From the NCBI RefSeq assembly GCF_037176765.1, contig NC_090021.1, positions 32,480,229 through 32,544,228 on the forward strand: a stretch of DNA of 64,000 bases, given 5' to 3'. The notes under the pieces are model-generated. The model did no database searches. It saw only the letters and a program-made list of their open reading frames with translations, and had not been told where the DNA came from. The position numbers and the translations under genes were made by a program. Positions 45,901-56,477 of the stretch are shown one piece after another. Each line of letters starts with the position of its first letter. Within the stretch, counting starts at the first letter, position 1. This DNA comes from Anolis sagrei. Taxonomy: Eukaryota; Chordata; Lepidosauria; Squamata; Anolidae.

Positions 45901-46932
45901 ACATCAGTAGCTTGAATGTATCTCAAACCAGCCATTTTGTAACATCAAGCCTTGTGCCAAGTTCAAATTCTCAAAACTGCAACAATTACGTTCTGTTAAC
46001 AATAAAACTTGTTCTCTTTGTATTTCAAACCTGCCTCCTCCATTGCTTTTATGCTTGGTGCATTCCACACTACCAAAATCACCTCACAACACAACTAAGG
46101 ATAAACAGAGACATAAACCAGCGTCTCTAAACATATTGGTGGCAGCTTAATTGATATCTAAAAGAAGGTTCCTTACAAATATTGTTGGCATCAAGGAAAA
46201 TTAGTACTTCCTCACATTTCAGTGGAAATAGTACTTCTTTACATAATTTGGTGCCAGCAGCTGGGAGGCTTCGTTACAATCACCAAGCTGCAATAAATCT
46301 TGCCAACCAAAAGATTGATAGTTCAAAGTCGGGGTCAGGGGGGCCTGACCTTAGCCCAGCTTCTGCCAGCCTATCAGTTCAAAAACAAATGTGAGTAGAT
46401 AAAGGAACCAAATTAAAGCAGGGAGGTATTTTAGGCATGGCATTTCTATCAGAGAAAGGGGGATGCTCATACGAACAAAGAAAAACTACTTGGCATGGAG
46501 AAGGAGCGACAGCACCCACCCCATGGCCAGAACTACCTTCTGTCTGCCTTGGCAATGTCTTCATTACATAGTAAAAGGGCAGTCTTTGTGGATCTCAATC
46601 CCTGAAACCAAAGGACTTGGGAGGTTAAAAATGGGAAAGCCAACTTTAATGGTGGAGAAAGGAGAGTGGTGAAGTTAATAAGTCTCACCATGCAGTCAGA
46701 ACCATTCTTTCAGCAGCCAATTCTAAAGATACATTTAATCCACAACAGATCTTGATGGAGAAACCATAATCCTATTTTTGTATTTCAGGTGAGAAATGAA
46801 CCAAAGAATATCTTCATCGCTGCAGAATACATTGCTAAAATCAAAGGAATTTCAGTGGAAGATGTTTTACACAAAACAACACAGAATGCACTGAAGGTTT
46901 TCCCCAAATTGAAAAGTATCCTCCAGAAGTAG
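33930..46932 (+). CDS. TATDN3: TATDN3, TatD-family metal-dependent hydrolase, complete, 10 coding exons
   Basis: Putative TatD-type deoxyribonuclease with a TIM-barrel fold and two metal ions (family knowledge). Coding exons: 33930-33980, 35151-35183, 36488-36561, 36925-37009, 37625-37687, 39430-39539, 40089-40144, 41599-41711, 45199-45279, 46789-46932. The joined frame is open for 269 codons (human about 274). Expected metal ligands are present: DCHCH near the N-terminus (H7, H9), E102 in AIGEVGLD, H142 in NVHSR, H165 in LLHAFDG, D213 in LETDSP. Similarity to human is strong throughout ([36 protein letters not shown]). Intron 2 holds an antisense BovB, intron 8 a hAT and a mariner, and intron 9 a solo LTR; none touches an exon. 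Divergently transcribed with NSL1. Confidence 0.97.
34025..34442. repeat. Tandem and inverted MITE cluster
   Basis: Three direct units with a 102-bp period (starting near 34025, 34127 and 34229), followed by one inverted copy (about 34336-34441). The inversion centre is catcctctgaggatg, within a fragment of the atgcaggcaaaacg repeat. In TATDN3 intron 1, about 45 bp past the exon 1 donor. Confidence 0.85.
34615..34915. repeat. ~300-bp palindrome (fold-back element)
   Basis: Left arm from aagccaacaattattttt, right arm ending acttgttggctt. Arms of about 145 bp meet near 34761 around atatcagtgcataaatgca. Mismatches are scattered and few. A partial third copy follows at 34936-35020. In TATDN3 intron 1. 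Confidence 0.85.
35151..35183 (+). CDS. TATDN3: TATDN3 exon 2 (33 nt)
   Basis: Eleven codons, [11 protein letters not shown], between ATATATTTCAG and AAG|GTATGT, phase 0 at both ends. It matches the human DLDDVLEKAKK segment. Confidence 0.93.
35345..36043 (-). mobile_element. RTE-BovB LINE, 3' part
   Basis: Second BovB copy, more truncated. The open frame 35356-36006 covers the C-terminal 216 residues ([20 protein letters not shown] to SRRRLNE), nearly the same as the copy at 13412-14672. Antisense in TATDN3 intron 2. No clean target duplication was seen. Confidence 0.93.
36488..36561 (+). CDS. TATDN3: TATDN3 exon 3
   Basis: 74 nt after TTGTTCTTTCAG, coding for [20 protein letters not shown]. 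It ends GAACG|GTACTG, a weak donor, but the phase joins correctly to exon 4. Confidence 0.92.
36925..37009 (+). CDS. TATDN3: TATDN3 exon 4
   Basis: 85 nt after TGTCCTCCAG, ending TTGCAG|GTGACA. It codes for [15 protein letters not shown] and ERSVTLQ, matching human NGFVLPCLGVHPVQ. Confidence 0.95.
37625..37687 (+). CDS. TATDN3: TATDN3 exon 5
   Basis: 63 nt, [20 protein letters not shown] and then E102, a metal ligand. Donor GAG|GTAAGC. Confidence 0.96.
37985..38225 (+). mobile_element. tRNA-derived SINE with BovB-like tail
   Basis: Box-A-like gtggtgtcatggtttgagca, box-B-like ggtatgaatcccagctc, body gtgaccttgggtaaattaca and tail agtcggaaacgactagaagg, which resembles the BovB 3' end. In TATDN3 intron 5. 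Confidence 0.7.
38349..38662 (+). mobile_element. Sauria-type SINE, near full length
   Basis: tRNA-like head gtggcacagtgggttaaact, box B ggcggttcaaatttgg, body ccatgcagtcatgctggcca, 3' end tggacatgactagacttaat then gtcaggggaaacctttacc. The 3' end is BovB-like, as reported for this family. Confidence 0.8.
38880..39195 (+). mobile_element. DNA transposon remnant (gtaagttggaaca family)
   Basis: Shares agcatagggaagggttaaca, tgttttgctgtctgtgcccc and aattggatgtttgtacc with the fuller copy at 57980-58425. Confidence 0.6.
39430..39539 (+). CDS. TATDN3: TATDN3 exon 6
   Basis: 110 nt after TTCTTCCTCCAG, starting VGLDFTPR and ending LAKQLDLP plus two bases, with donor CCTTT|GTAGGT. This donor is required to restore LNVHSR with exon 7. 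Confidence 0.95.
40089..40144 (+). CDS. TATDN3: TATDN3 exon 7
   Basis: 56 nt after TTTATATCAG, coding for [18 protein letters not shown] with metal ligand H142. Donor CAAG|GTATTA, phase 1. Confidence 0.95.
40590..41060 (-). mobile_element. tRNA-derived SINE with LINE-type tail
   Basis: (ATC)n then tttatttatattctgccctt and ccaaggggactcagagcaga, ending at a tRNA-like head (minus strand ggtgcaatgggttataccc). In TATDN3 intron 7. Confidence 0.65.
41340..41525 (+). mobile_element. CR1 LINE 3' fragment
   Basis: Contains agagaaaggtgaccaaaata, aggctgagaggggacatcag and gggggttggactggatggca. In TATDN3 intron 7, about 75 bp before exon 8. Confidence 0.75.
41599..41711 (+). CDS. TATDN3: TATDN3 exon 8
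   Basis: 113 nt after TTTTCCTTAG, with [15 protein letters not shown] (ligand H165) and [16 protein letters not shown]. Donor CAG|GTGAGA. Confidence 0.96.
42078..42445. mobile_element. Complete non-autonomous hAT transposon
   Basis: 368 bp with inverted ends CAGGGGTCTTCAAACT and AGTTTGAGGACCCCTG, flanked by a perfect 8-bp duplication GTTTAAAT (42070-42077, 42446-42453). No transposase. It carries an internal SINE-like tail (tctgaaacaacttgaaagca then cacacaacaaca). In TATDN3 intron 8. Confidence 0.92.
42992..43782 (+). mobile_element. mariner transposon, internally deleted
   Basis: Inverted ends caagggttatccaaaaagta and tactttccagataacccttg (with mismatches), flanked by TA. The N-terminal transposase is readable ([35 protein letters not shown]). 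After an internal deletion that removes the first catalytic region, the C-terminal part has [15 protein letters not shown] and [19 protein letters not shown]. The third catalytic Asp (usual SDYHLF) reads Gly. 791 bp against about 1.3 kb for a full mariner; not functional. In TATDN3 intron 8. Confidence 0.9.
45199..45279 (+). CDS. TATDN3: TATDN3 exon 9
   Basis: 81 nt after [31 protein letters not shown] and ALGPEKQ, including ligand D213. Donor CAG|GTAAAG. Confidence 0.96.
45422..46140 (+). mobile_element. Solo LTR, probably Gypsy-like (fossil)
   Basis: About 710 bp with a TATA-like ggaataaaagg near 45562 and an AATAAA near 46003, followed at its 3' end by tggtggcagc, a primer-binding-site-like sequence typical of vertebrate Gypsy elements. 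No internal region and no second LTR was seen. It looks like a worn solo LTR. In TATDN3 intron 9, same strand as the gene. Confidence 0.5.
46240..46600 (+). mobile_element. Sauria-type SINE, diverged
   Basis: Head and box B diverged (gatagttcaaagtcggggtc), then cccagcttctgccagcctat, cagttcaaaaacaaatgtga and a body like other family members. It ends about 190 bp before TATDN3 exon 10. Confidence 0.6.
46789..46932 (+). CDS. TATDN3: TATDN3 exon 10 (C-terminal exon and stop)
   Basis: 144 nt including TAG, after TTGTATTTCAG. It codes for [20 protein letters not shown], then a helix ending [10 protein letters not shown], like human FPKLRHLLQK. Confidence 0.96.
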   Translation: MRNEPKNIFIAAEYIAKIKGISVEDVLHKTTQNALKVFPKLKSILQK

Positions 46933-47154
46933 CAATGTCTTAATCTAAGGCAGGCAACACCCCTGTTATCTGGGAAATATGGACATAATACATATTGTCT
47001 TGAGTTCTTCTATTGTATCAGTTAGTTGACTAGTAGGACCAAAATAGAATATGTCATTCTGTTTTGCTTAATCTAATGACTTAATTTAATGAGAAAATTT
47101 AACCACAGCTATAATTTCACAATCATTCATTAATTCTGTTTGGGCCTAATAAGC

Positions 47155-47160
47155 AATAAA
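47155..47160 (+). terminator. TATDN3: Candidate TATDN3 polyadenylation signal AATAAA
   Basis: First AATAAA after the stop, 223 nt downstream, in repeat-free sequence. This would give a short 3' UTR of about 250 nt. Confidence 0.55.
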
Positions 47161-47179
47161 AGACCGAAGAAGAGATATT

Positions 47180-47630
47180 GGGAATTGAAAAGGCTGGAGA
47201 TTGGATTTGACTCCTTTTTGAGTATAAAGCATGCACTCTTATAACTGAGCTAGACTGGGTCTGCTTGTTTCCCCAGTGTAACTTGTGGGATTTGTGAGAG
47301 AGCCAATGTCTAATGATAACTGCAGCTCTGAAATTAAAGAAAGCCGAAACAAGAACTGGAACATTCTTTAGAGATTTTTCCAGCAATCTGGGGCTAAGCA
47401 GTTATTGCTGGCTAGGAGCAAGAAAATGGGAGTAGCTAGTGAATGCCCTATTCTCCTTTGAGCAGCACATTTATCTATCCTCTCTTCACCCTGGTGGGAG
47501 CTATGCAGCTGTTTCCTACCTGATTCCTTTCCTTTCTGTGGAGAAAAAAAAAGAGGGAAGCTAGTTTTCTACATTATTTGTGCCTGCCTGCAACTAGCTA
47601 TTATTGTCAGCCCTTTATGTTAATGAAATA
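47180..47630. other. Downstream of TATDN3, no feature recognised
   Basis: No exon or repeat family recognised. Confidence 0.35.
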
Positions 47631-47635
47631 AATCA

Positions 47636-47790
47636 GAGGGTTGCCTTGGGTTTTCTGGGCTGTATGGCCATTTTCCAGAAGCATTCTCTCCTGACGTTTC
47701 TGATGCTTCTGGAACATAGCCATACAGCCCAGAAAACTCACAGCAATCCAGTGATTTTGGCCATGAAAGCCTTCGACAACACAAAGAAAC
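47636..47790. repeat. Fold-back copy of the ggccatacagcc dispersed repeat
   Basis: gggttttctgggctgtatgg is followed within 70 bp by its inverse ccatacagcccagaaaactc. The two halves meet at gacgtttctgatgcttc. Confidence 0.75.
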
Positions 47791-50025
47791 CAGAGCTGGA
47801 AAGAATTTTGAAACACAGATTGCTATTAGATAGCTTGGGACATCTGCCACAGAACATGGAAGCAGATGGAAAAAGACACCCGAATACAGATATTAATGTG
47901 GATTAACAGACAAAAAAAGAGCACCAAGGTTTTAAAGGGACTTTTATAGCTTTCACCAGAGAGTAGCTGAGCTCTAAGGAGGAAGCGGCTCTTCTTGGGC
48001 ATTCGTCACCTTAGAAGACTCCTATGCATTGCCTTTCTGGATCCATTAACTATGCTGTAGCCAACTCTAGTTGTCCATTGTAAATGTGGACTCTCAGTAC
48101 ACTGTTTCCATAGCCAGACCTCCAAGGAGAATTCAAGAATGCAGTTGTGGAGAATGTTCTTATCAAACCACCCAGCTGCTTTTATCTCCATTAGAAATGA
48201 ATATTTTGTAAAACTGAAACAATGACTGTTTGTCATGGAGGACAGGGGGGACTGGTTCTCCTAACCAGGAGAGGAATCTGCTGCTTCACTACCAGGGAAT
48301 TTCTTCAATATATAGGTACTAGGCACCCATTTGTGCAAAGGTGTTATGCAATTAAAATGCTATTAGCATAGAACTACACAGGATTCTAACCTTCATAAAT
48401 AGGAATGATAATGATGTACTTGCTATCTACTGTGTGGAGTGCATGGAATCCAGGTACATTTTTTCCGATAGATTCAGATTTATCTTGTGCCCTCATGAAA
48501 ACAGAATCAGCTTAAGTCCCTGGTCCCTTCTTTCTAAGTGATGCTTTAGAATACAAATAAACCTGAGGCTGTTTTTCAGATCACTCACAGTTTCAGAAGC
48601 ATAACATCAGAGATACGAGAAGCTGTTTTACTATGCTGAAAGGGTGGGCATGTTAAAGAAGGGACTGGCGAGGTCAGAATGGGATGCCACAAGCATGGAA
48701 ATGGAAATTGAAGCAGCCTTTTTATGATTCCAGACAAACTACTTTCTCAGCCAGGGCCAACCAAAAGACTTTGTTGCCTGAAATGAAGGTCAAGACAACA
48801 ACTTCCTCAATTTCACCTTGCCAACTAGATTGACAGTTGGTTTTTCTCTTTAATGCTGGTGATGAGGCAGAATCCTCCAACACTCCTGACAACAATAGTA
48901 AGAAAGCCTCAGCAGAATGGAAGCTGCTGTGGTAACCACTCCATACCTTTTAGCACTTGTTTCGCTCTGCCAATGATAGGACTGGCCCTTTTCACAGTTC
49001 CCCTGGGAAATGTATTTTTAATAGTTAGAATAATCTTGGTACATGTTCCACATTCAATATATTTATTTTCTAGCATGTATCCCTGTTATATACAAACTCC
49101 TATGGAACTGCCAAATTTCATCATGGGCTCACAAAAGCTATGCAAGCAAAACTCAAGTTGCAGCAGATTCTACCAAACTGGTAAAGCTTTAACTACAACC
49201 TTAATAGCAAACTAAATATCTACTACCAGAGAAGTGGTGTACAGAAAAAATACCATTAGAAGGTTGATCCAGGTGATGAATTGACAATAGCAATTATGAA
49301 CACAACAATAGTGCATAATAGCTCAATGGAAGGGCCAGATGCACCAATGAAATCACAAGTCTTTAAAATGCACCTATAATCATGCAGTATTTATTTTTAA
49401 GCATTTCTCCTCATATTCATGGAAATATCAAATAGCAGTCAACAGCAACAAATTTCTGTTAGCCATTAGTCTTGCTACTGAAGAAATTGTTCAGCCCCGT
49501 AGCCATGCAACCAATGTTCAATTCACGTAATACACGTTGCTTACATGTGAACAGACTCTACATCCCTGTGGCATATGGTAAAATAGGTGAGAATTTGTCA
49601 GTTGGCTATATAGCACACAATAATCCCAAAGTTCAAGAAAGCAATGAAGAGTTTTCATGGCTGTACCTTCAGTTGGTCATTCACACAGTACCTTTGTCTT
49701 CATGAGTTCATGCTCAAGGAGAGGTGGGCACCAGTCACACACAAACACACACACATATATATGGAGAGGGGGGGGCGATTTTTTTAACAATAGCAAAATG
49801 ATGAATTTTTTATTTGTGAATAAGATGTTCCCAAAGGCTGAGTAGATATAGTCTTCAGTCAAATAACATATATTTTCAGTAGGATCATCAATACAGCTTT
49901 CCATATCAACAGATTCTGCATCAATGGATTTCACCATTCATCGCTCGAAAATATATGTTTTAACATTCCAAAAGATTGACTTTGATCTTGCCATGACAAA
50001 CAAGGGATACCATTTTATTATGTCA
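47791..50025. other. Intergenic, largely unrecognised
   Basis: No exon with flanking splice sites and no known repeat beyond a short CA/TA microsatellite near 49738-49762. Confidence 0.35.
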
Positions 50026-50027
50026 CT

Positions 50028-50340
50028 AGCCATCCCCTGCCACGCGTTGCTGTGGCCCAGTCTGTGTATATGTGTTTTGTGTATGTATATATGTGTAAGT
50101 ATATATTTGTGTATATATGTAAATATGTTGTTTTGCGCATATTTATATATATACACAAATATGTATATATATGTATATATGGCTTTTAAAGTCTCTTCAA
50201 CTGTGTTTTTCAGTTTTTTATGAGTGATGGTCACTCGTTGGCCTGATAGGTATATTGTATCCAAATTTGGTGTCAATTCGCCCAGTGGTTTTTGAGTTAT
50301 GTTAATCCCACAAACAAACATTACATTTTTATTTATATAG
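50028..50340 (+). mobile_element. Interspersed repeat, actagcc...tttatatagac family, copy A
   Basis: Starts actagccatcccctgccacg and ends gagttatgttaatcccacaa then catttttatttatataga. The interior holds a (TATG)-like microsatellite. Copy B follows directly. Class unknown. Confidence 0.6.
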
Positions 50341-50893
50341 ACTAGCCGTCCCCTGCCACGTGTTGCTGTGGCCAACTCTGGTGGTCATGGGGGTTCTGTG
50401 TGGGAGGTTTGGCCCAATTCTATTGTTTGTGGGGTTCCAAATGCTCTGTGATTGTAGGTGAACTACAAATCCCAGCAACTACAACTCCCAAATGTCAATA
50501 TTATATTTTCCCCAAACTCCACCAGTATTCACATTTGGGCATATTGAGTATTTGTGTAGAATTTGGTCCAGATCCATGGATGTAGGTGAACTACAACTCC
50601 AAAACCAAAGGACACTGCCCACCAAACCCTTCCAGTATTTTCTGTTGGTCATGGGAAAACTGTGGGCCAAGTTTAGTTCAATTCCATCCTTGGTGGGGTT
50701 CAGAATGCTCTTTGATTATAGGTGAACTATAAATCCCAGCAACTACAACTCCCAAATGACAAAATCAATTTTTTTGAGCAAAGGACATACATTGGGTTGT
50801 TAGGTGTCTTGTGTCCAAATTTGGTGTCAATTTGTCCAGTAGTTTTTGAGTTATGTTAATCCCACAAACGAACATTACATTTTTATTTATATA
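50341..50893 (+). mobile_element. Interspersed repeat, copy B, carrying a 385-bp module
   Basis: Same ends as copy A (actagccgtcccctgccacg; gagttatgttaatcccacaa). Its interior (50381-50765) is the module also found inside the SPIN-like hAT at 3617-4081 (gttggtcatgggggttctgt, aatcccagcaactacaactc). Confidence 0.65.
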
Positions 50894-50999
50894 GATTGGT
50901 TATAATGGGACTTGAGCACTCACAGATTTTGGTATCTATGGTGGTCCTGGATCCAAACAATAGCAGATACCAAGGACACACTATCATGTAAAATTAAAA

Positions 51000-52090
51000 T
51001 ATTTATTGGCATCTTTCACACATCTGGTATATCATTTTACCTTACTATTGTGTGCAATTCTGCACTTCTTACTTTCAAAGGTCTTCTAAGGTCTTCAGGT
51101 TTTGTAAGGTTCTGCTTATCTTGGCTAAAACTTGCTATTCCACGCAAGAGAAGCACATTAATAGCCACTATTACAAGTAAAGAATGTTTTCATTTCTTTG
51201 TTGCCAAGATTGTCTTGGCTTCGTTGGCGTGCTATTAATCAACACACATGCTGTCTTTTAGTTTTAAATGTTTTTTATGTGATTTAAGAAATAAATATAC
51301 TGAGATCAAAGTTTATGGTCAGCTGAAAATTTATCTTAAGTTTGGGTGGAGCTTGGAAGAAACATTTTTTGAGGGATCACTACTCCCAGAATTCCACTGG
51401 TGGGTGATTCTGAGGGCAATATATTTCTTATATACTGCACTGTAAGTCTGGAAGTGAGTGGTTCAGCAAGGGGAACATGATGGGGAGAATGGGGAGATGT
51501 TGTTTCTGGGTTTATGGGCATTGGCTTGTAGGGCATGCGCCTTGTGGAATGAGAGAATATCACCAGTATGGGAGGAAATCAAAGCCAGTGGTTTTAGGGT
51601 ACAGTGAAACATATGTCGCAAAGAAGAAATTGCAGTTGGAACAAATCTTGCTCTTCCCAGCAACTACTGAAAACCACTGCAGTCTCATCTCCTAGCCTTT
51701 CTCATTAATAACCTTTGCCATCTTGATCACTCTTGAATTTTACTTGCCACATTGTACAAATTGTCATCTATGAAATGTTGAATGGCATTTGTTGTGAGCA
51801 TGAAAATATGATTATTCATTATTCCATATGCGTGTGCATCATCTGAATAGATAATTTAAACAGAGCAACAGCTGTGGGCTTTTAGGCAGTTAGAATTAGC
51901 CTATTTGGATTCATCCAAATAAATAGGTTGTGTGTGTGGGCACACAGATTAAAGTGCATGATAGACAACTTTCTCTGTGACCCACTTGCCATCACTTCTT
52001 GTCTCATCTGATCTGATATCTGAAGGGGTTGCTTCACCCTACTAAAAAGGCTGGAAATGAAAAGGAGTCATAAATTTGTGATATTCTCTG
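51000..52090. other. Intergenic, no feature recognised
   Basis: No exon or repeat family recognised. Confidence 0.35.
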
Positions 52091-52094
52091 GCTA

Positions 52095-52585
52095 TTATTT
52101 ATTTATTTATTTATTTACAGTATTTACATTCTACCCTTCTGGACTCAGGGGGGATTACAATGTACATATACATGGCAAACATTCAATGCCACAGACACAC
52201 AACATATATAGACAGACACTCAGAGGCTATTTAACATTCTGGCCACCAGGGGAGCTGTCGCTTCACCATCCGTTTGTGACACTGATGAAGTACTTCCTCA
52301 TTCTTTGCATACTTGCTGGAAATTTTTATGGCCTCGTAAATTAGTTAAATTAGCCTCCTCACGTAAGTGGTACCTAAATTTCCTACTTGACAGATGCAAC
52401 TGTCTTTCTGGCTGCAAAGGTTGACCGCAAGCTACACAAATGGTCGGAAGATCAACCCGGGCTGGCTTCAAACTCATGATCTTTCGGTCAGTAGTGATCT
52501 TAATGCAGCTGACTCCCAGCCAGCTGCGCCACAGTCCCAGTGCAGCTGTCTCCTAGCCAGGTGCGCCACAGTCCCGGTAGCTACC
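52095..52585 (-). mobile_element. tRNA-derived SINE, near full length
   Basis: Left tail tatttatttatttacagtat, body ggggagctgtcgcttcacca and cttgacagatgcaactgtct. The tRNA-like head at the right has minus-strand box B ggtcatgagtttgaagcc-like sequence. The head is duplicated at its end (cagccagctgcgccacagtc twice in short form). Confidence 0.7.
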
Positions 52586-52599
52586 TACTTTAGAGACAG

Positions 52600-52850
52600 G
52601 GTGGTGTTTTAAGTGTTGAATGATGACTCTGGAGTCCAGAGTTTGCATTGAATCCCCACTCAGCCACTGAAATCCAGCGGGTGAGCTTAAGCAAGTGACA
52701 CTCTCTTTGCCTCAGACAAAAGTAAAGACAATCCCCAACCCTGAACAAATCTTGCCAATAAAACCCAGTGATATAGTGGCCATGAGTAGGAAGCAATTTA
52801 CACGGACACAACAGTAACAACAACAACAACAACAACAACCACAACAACCA
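52600..52850 (+). mobile_element. tRNA-derived SINE with (AAC)n end
   Basis: gaatccccactcagccactg, gcaagtgacactctctttgc and tcttgccaataaaacccagt, then (aac)n. Same family as 37985-38225. Confidence 0.65.
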
Positions 52851-53446
52851 CTAAACAAGGTAAAGCATCCACTGTAGATGAATGCTTTCCTTTGTCATAA
52901 AAGTTGATGTAAACGTCAGCTATCAGGTTTTACATGTAGAACTGGAAGCAGGCATCAAAATAGTTCCATTGTGCAAAATGCCTTGGGACTCTGCAACCCT
53001 CTATGAGTATTAATTTTGCCCCAAGGATGGGAAACTGTAAGAAAAGGTCTGAACTTGGTGGTTGAGCTTAGAACAAGAAGGAGAGCAAGAGAGAAAGTGC
53101 AGATGCCAGCATTAAGAAATAACCTCTTCACTTGGAATCATGTAGTGGTATTTTCAGTTATGTATTTAGCAGGGAACAAAGGCATACATTCTGTGCAATG
53201 TAATTTCTATGCTGGATTTGCTCATCTTCTGTATTTGCTATTTAAGGCTATAAGGTTGTACCATATGTTCCAGTAATACTGAGAATAACAGGCAGAGGTG
53301 TTCTGAGATCGTGTCCATGTATTGGAGGCACGGAACTATGTGTCATTTGTGTGTGTGTGTGTGAAAAGTACATTTTTTGAGATATAAGGAGCAATTCTGT
53401 TTTCAGTATTCAATTGTAACTAGCCTCAGAGAACCCAGAAGGAAAT

Positions 53447-54560
53447 AAAATAAAATAAACTTTATTTATATCCCACCACCATCTCCCCGATGGGACTCGG
53501 GGCAGCTTACAAGGCATTCTGGGGTGCACATATTACATACAACAGGTAAAAATGGTACCAAAGCATAAAACAAGTCACATAAAATTATAACATCAACCCT
53601 CGTCAACACAAGTAGCACAAAATCAAAATATAACAATTTTAAAACAACAGTAGATAAAACTAACTGCCGTCAATTCACAAGGTGCCAAGTGTCCCTGAAT
53701 GGTTTGGGACCCGCCTACCTTCGTGACCGCATCTCCTACCACCAACCTTCCTCCGGGAAAGCTCTCCTTTCGCCTCTCCCTCTATCATAGGCAAGACTTG
53801 TGGGAACAAGGGGGAAAGCCTTCTCCGCTGTGGCTCCCCATCTTTGGAATTCACTACCTGGTGAGATTAGGCAAGCCCCCTCCTTAGCAGATTTCAAGAA
53901 AAACTTGAAAACCTGGCTTTTCCGATGTGCCTTCGGAGAGTGACCATTTATTCCATGTCTGTTTGCCCCATCTACAGTGATACCCTTATGTCGTATTCTC
54001 CACTGCCCTAGACTGAAAGCCTTACCCCACTGACTATTTTTTCTGGGCTTCCCTTACTTACACATTGTATATTTCTTCGTCACCCAGGGTTTTATCATAT
54101 TATCATTTTATCTTGTCCTGCCCTTCCAGTTTAACTTTGACTTTTATATTGTGTTAATTTGCTTTATTCTTATGTGTTGCTACTGTAATTATTTTCTGAT
54201 GTAAGTTTTTTTTTGTTGCATTCTTTATTGTATTGTGTTGTACTGCATTTTTGGGCTTGGTCTCACGTTAGCCACCCTGAGTTCCCTTTGGGGAGATGGT
54301 GGCGGGGTATAAATAAAGATTATTATTATTATTATTATTATTACTACTACTACTACTACTACTACTATTATTAAGTGTCAGCTTCATATGAGTCCATTCA
54401 GCATACACAAGGTCAAAGGCCTGTCTGAAAATCCATGTTTTCAGGTTGGAATGGAAGGATTGAAGGGTGGGGACTAATCTAATCTCTTAGGAGGGTATTC
54501 CAGAGCTGGGGGGCCACCACAGAGAAGGCCCTCTCTCTCGTCCCCACCAACCGCTCTGCA
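53447..54560 (-). mobile_element. L2/CR1-like LINE split by a second LINE
   Basis: The outer copy is on the minus strand (53447-~53655 and ~54370-54560: ctttatttatatcccaccac; minus-strand tctctgtggtggccccccag). Between its halves lies an opposite-strand LINE 3' end (see 53656-54370). Confidence 0.7.
53656..54370 (+). mobile_element. Inserted L2/CR1-like LINE 3' end
   Basis: Readable C-terminus RLSLYHRQDLWEQGGKPSPL, HYLVRLGKPPP and, after a frame change, DFKKNLKTWLFRCAF. Then a 3' UTR with ccaccctgagttccctttgg and tail gtataaataaag followed by (ATT)n(TAC)n. Nested in the copy at 53447-54560. Confidence 0.7.
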
Positions 54561-55690
54561 CCTTTCTTCTTTTTCTTATGACCCCACTTTTACCTTTGCT
54601 ACTAAAATCGTAACTCAGTGGGTTTTGCCAAATTTAAAATTAAACATTATTCTTCTCAAGGTACAAGATGGGATGGGAGTTCACAAAGGACAGGGGGGTT
54701 CAGGTACCTGCTAGCAAGATATGTAAAATTGCTATTACTATTAACATTAATTAGCCAATGACACTAATATAGGGCAAAAGCATCATATGTATTCCACTGA
54801 CAACTTCAAAACACAAATCAAGCAAATGTTATGGCCACATACCTAGATGAGGTGGTCCATTTAGCATCAAAATTTTCTACTACACATTCAAATAAAAAAC
54901 TGTTTTTATTCCTCTCAGATAACCAGCATTTAATGAGAAATAAAACAACATTGTGTGGCAATTTGATTTTCAAATTACTTTTCTGGATTGAACTGAATAG
55001 GGCTTCTGACAAAAATGGGGGCAAAAATGGGTTGCCAGTTCTGAGTTGCAGCTTGTAGCTAGATTCAGGACATAATTCTCAGTTTATAAATATGCTTAAT
55101 TACCTAGAGGTGAAATGTAAGTTTTGCAATGAAAAAACCAGAGAAATGCAAATGAAATTACATGTACTTCTCAGTATTTAATTCCTATGCTGCTGGTGTT
55201 TCTGGTTAAAAATTGAACATTGAAATATAGATTGTTGGAGATTATATGCAAATTACATTCAAGTAGAAACAGGAGAGAGTTGGTCTGCAAAATTGATATG
55301 CAATCTGGTTACAGCAAGGCTTTGAGAATGGCCATTTCACCATTTGATCCTACAGACAGAAGGGCTTTTATCATTCAAAAATATTCACTGGTCACAATTG
55401 TGCAGAGATGCAACGGCTGTAAAAAATAGGGTGGTGAGAAAGCTCTTCCCTTTCAGATTCCAAAATATTTGAAAACTTTTAAGTGCAGCAAGATTAGCAA
55501 TAGCAGTGTGGGGTCACTTAAATATTTACATGGTATCCTGTATCTGGAATCTTAGAGGAACCACAGACAATATACTGTATATGTATATACATATACAATG
55601 AAACAACATACTTTAGCAATATCCTGGCTGGATTAATAAAATACGCTCTACATGGGGCAGCCTTTGAAGAATGTTTAGAAACTTCAAAGA
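54561..55690. other. Intergenic, no feature recognised
   Basis: No exon or repeat family recognised, apart from an atgtatatacatata microsatellite near 55577. Confidence 0.35.
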
Positions 55691-55945
55691 GCTACAGCCA
55701 GGTTGCTAATGGGGGCTAACGACAGGAAACACCCAGCGGCTTCACTGGCTTCCAGTCCATTACCAAGGACAAATCAAAACGATGGTCTTGACCTATAAAG
55801 TCCTGTATGGCTCATGTCCAGGTTATTTGAAGGATTGTATTTTTCCTTATAAAACTGCTTGTGCCTCGAGATCTGCTGGTGTGACATTTCGCTTTATATT
55901 CTCAAATGTGCATCAGGTGGGAACAAAGAAGAAAGTTTCCTTGGT

Positions 55946-55946
<1 letters not shown>
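55690..55946 (+). mobile_element. L2-like LINE ORF2 C-terminal fragment
   Basis: Reads LHWLPVHYQGQIKTMVLTYK and LYGSCPGYLKD, the conserved segment after the RT domain in L2 and related LINEs. Confidence 0.75.
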
Positions 55947-55989
<43 letters not shown>

Positions 55990-55990
55990 G
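55947..55990. repeat. (ATT)n microsatellite
   Basis: About 14 uninterrupted tta/att units. Confidence 0.9.
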
Positions 55991-56477
55991 TGATGGCATG
56001 CCTGAGCCTTTGAGAAAACTATATTGTCTGGCTTTACTCGGGGGCTATCTGTATGCCTTCTGTTAATATTAATATAAACCCTTAGCAGACAGAGGCACTT
56101 TGAGGCATGGTGAACAGATAACCAAATGAATTTGCTGCAAACAAGATGAATAAAGGGTTAACTCCACCCAGGACTATCATAAGGTAACTTAAAACAATAC
56201 ATTACAAAGGGAGATCTTGTTGGTTGAAGCCATCTTTCTGGGGTCTTTGAAAGTCTCTTTTGTCTCTGGTGCGAAGCGATAGTTATAAACTGCCTTAATC
56301 TTCATTCCTGTGAAGTTTAGGCTGGCCAAAAGCTTCTGTTATCCTTTGGATTGGTGATATAAAATACTGCTAAATGCAGCAGCAGGTGCAAATAATGCCT
56401 GTTTTGGATTGCTAGGCCTCAGATTCTAGACAATATCCAAGCCTCTATTTCACTATAGCTCTGCTGTAGAAAATAGG

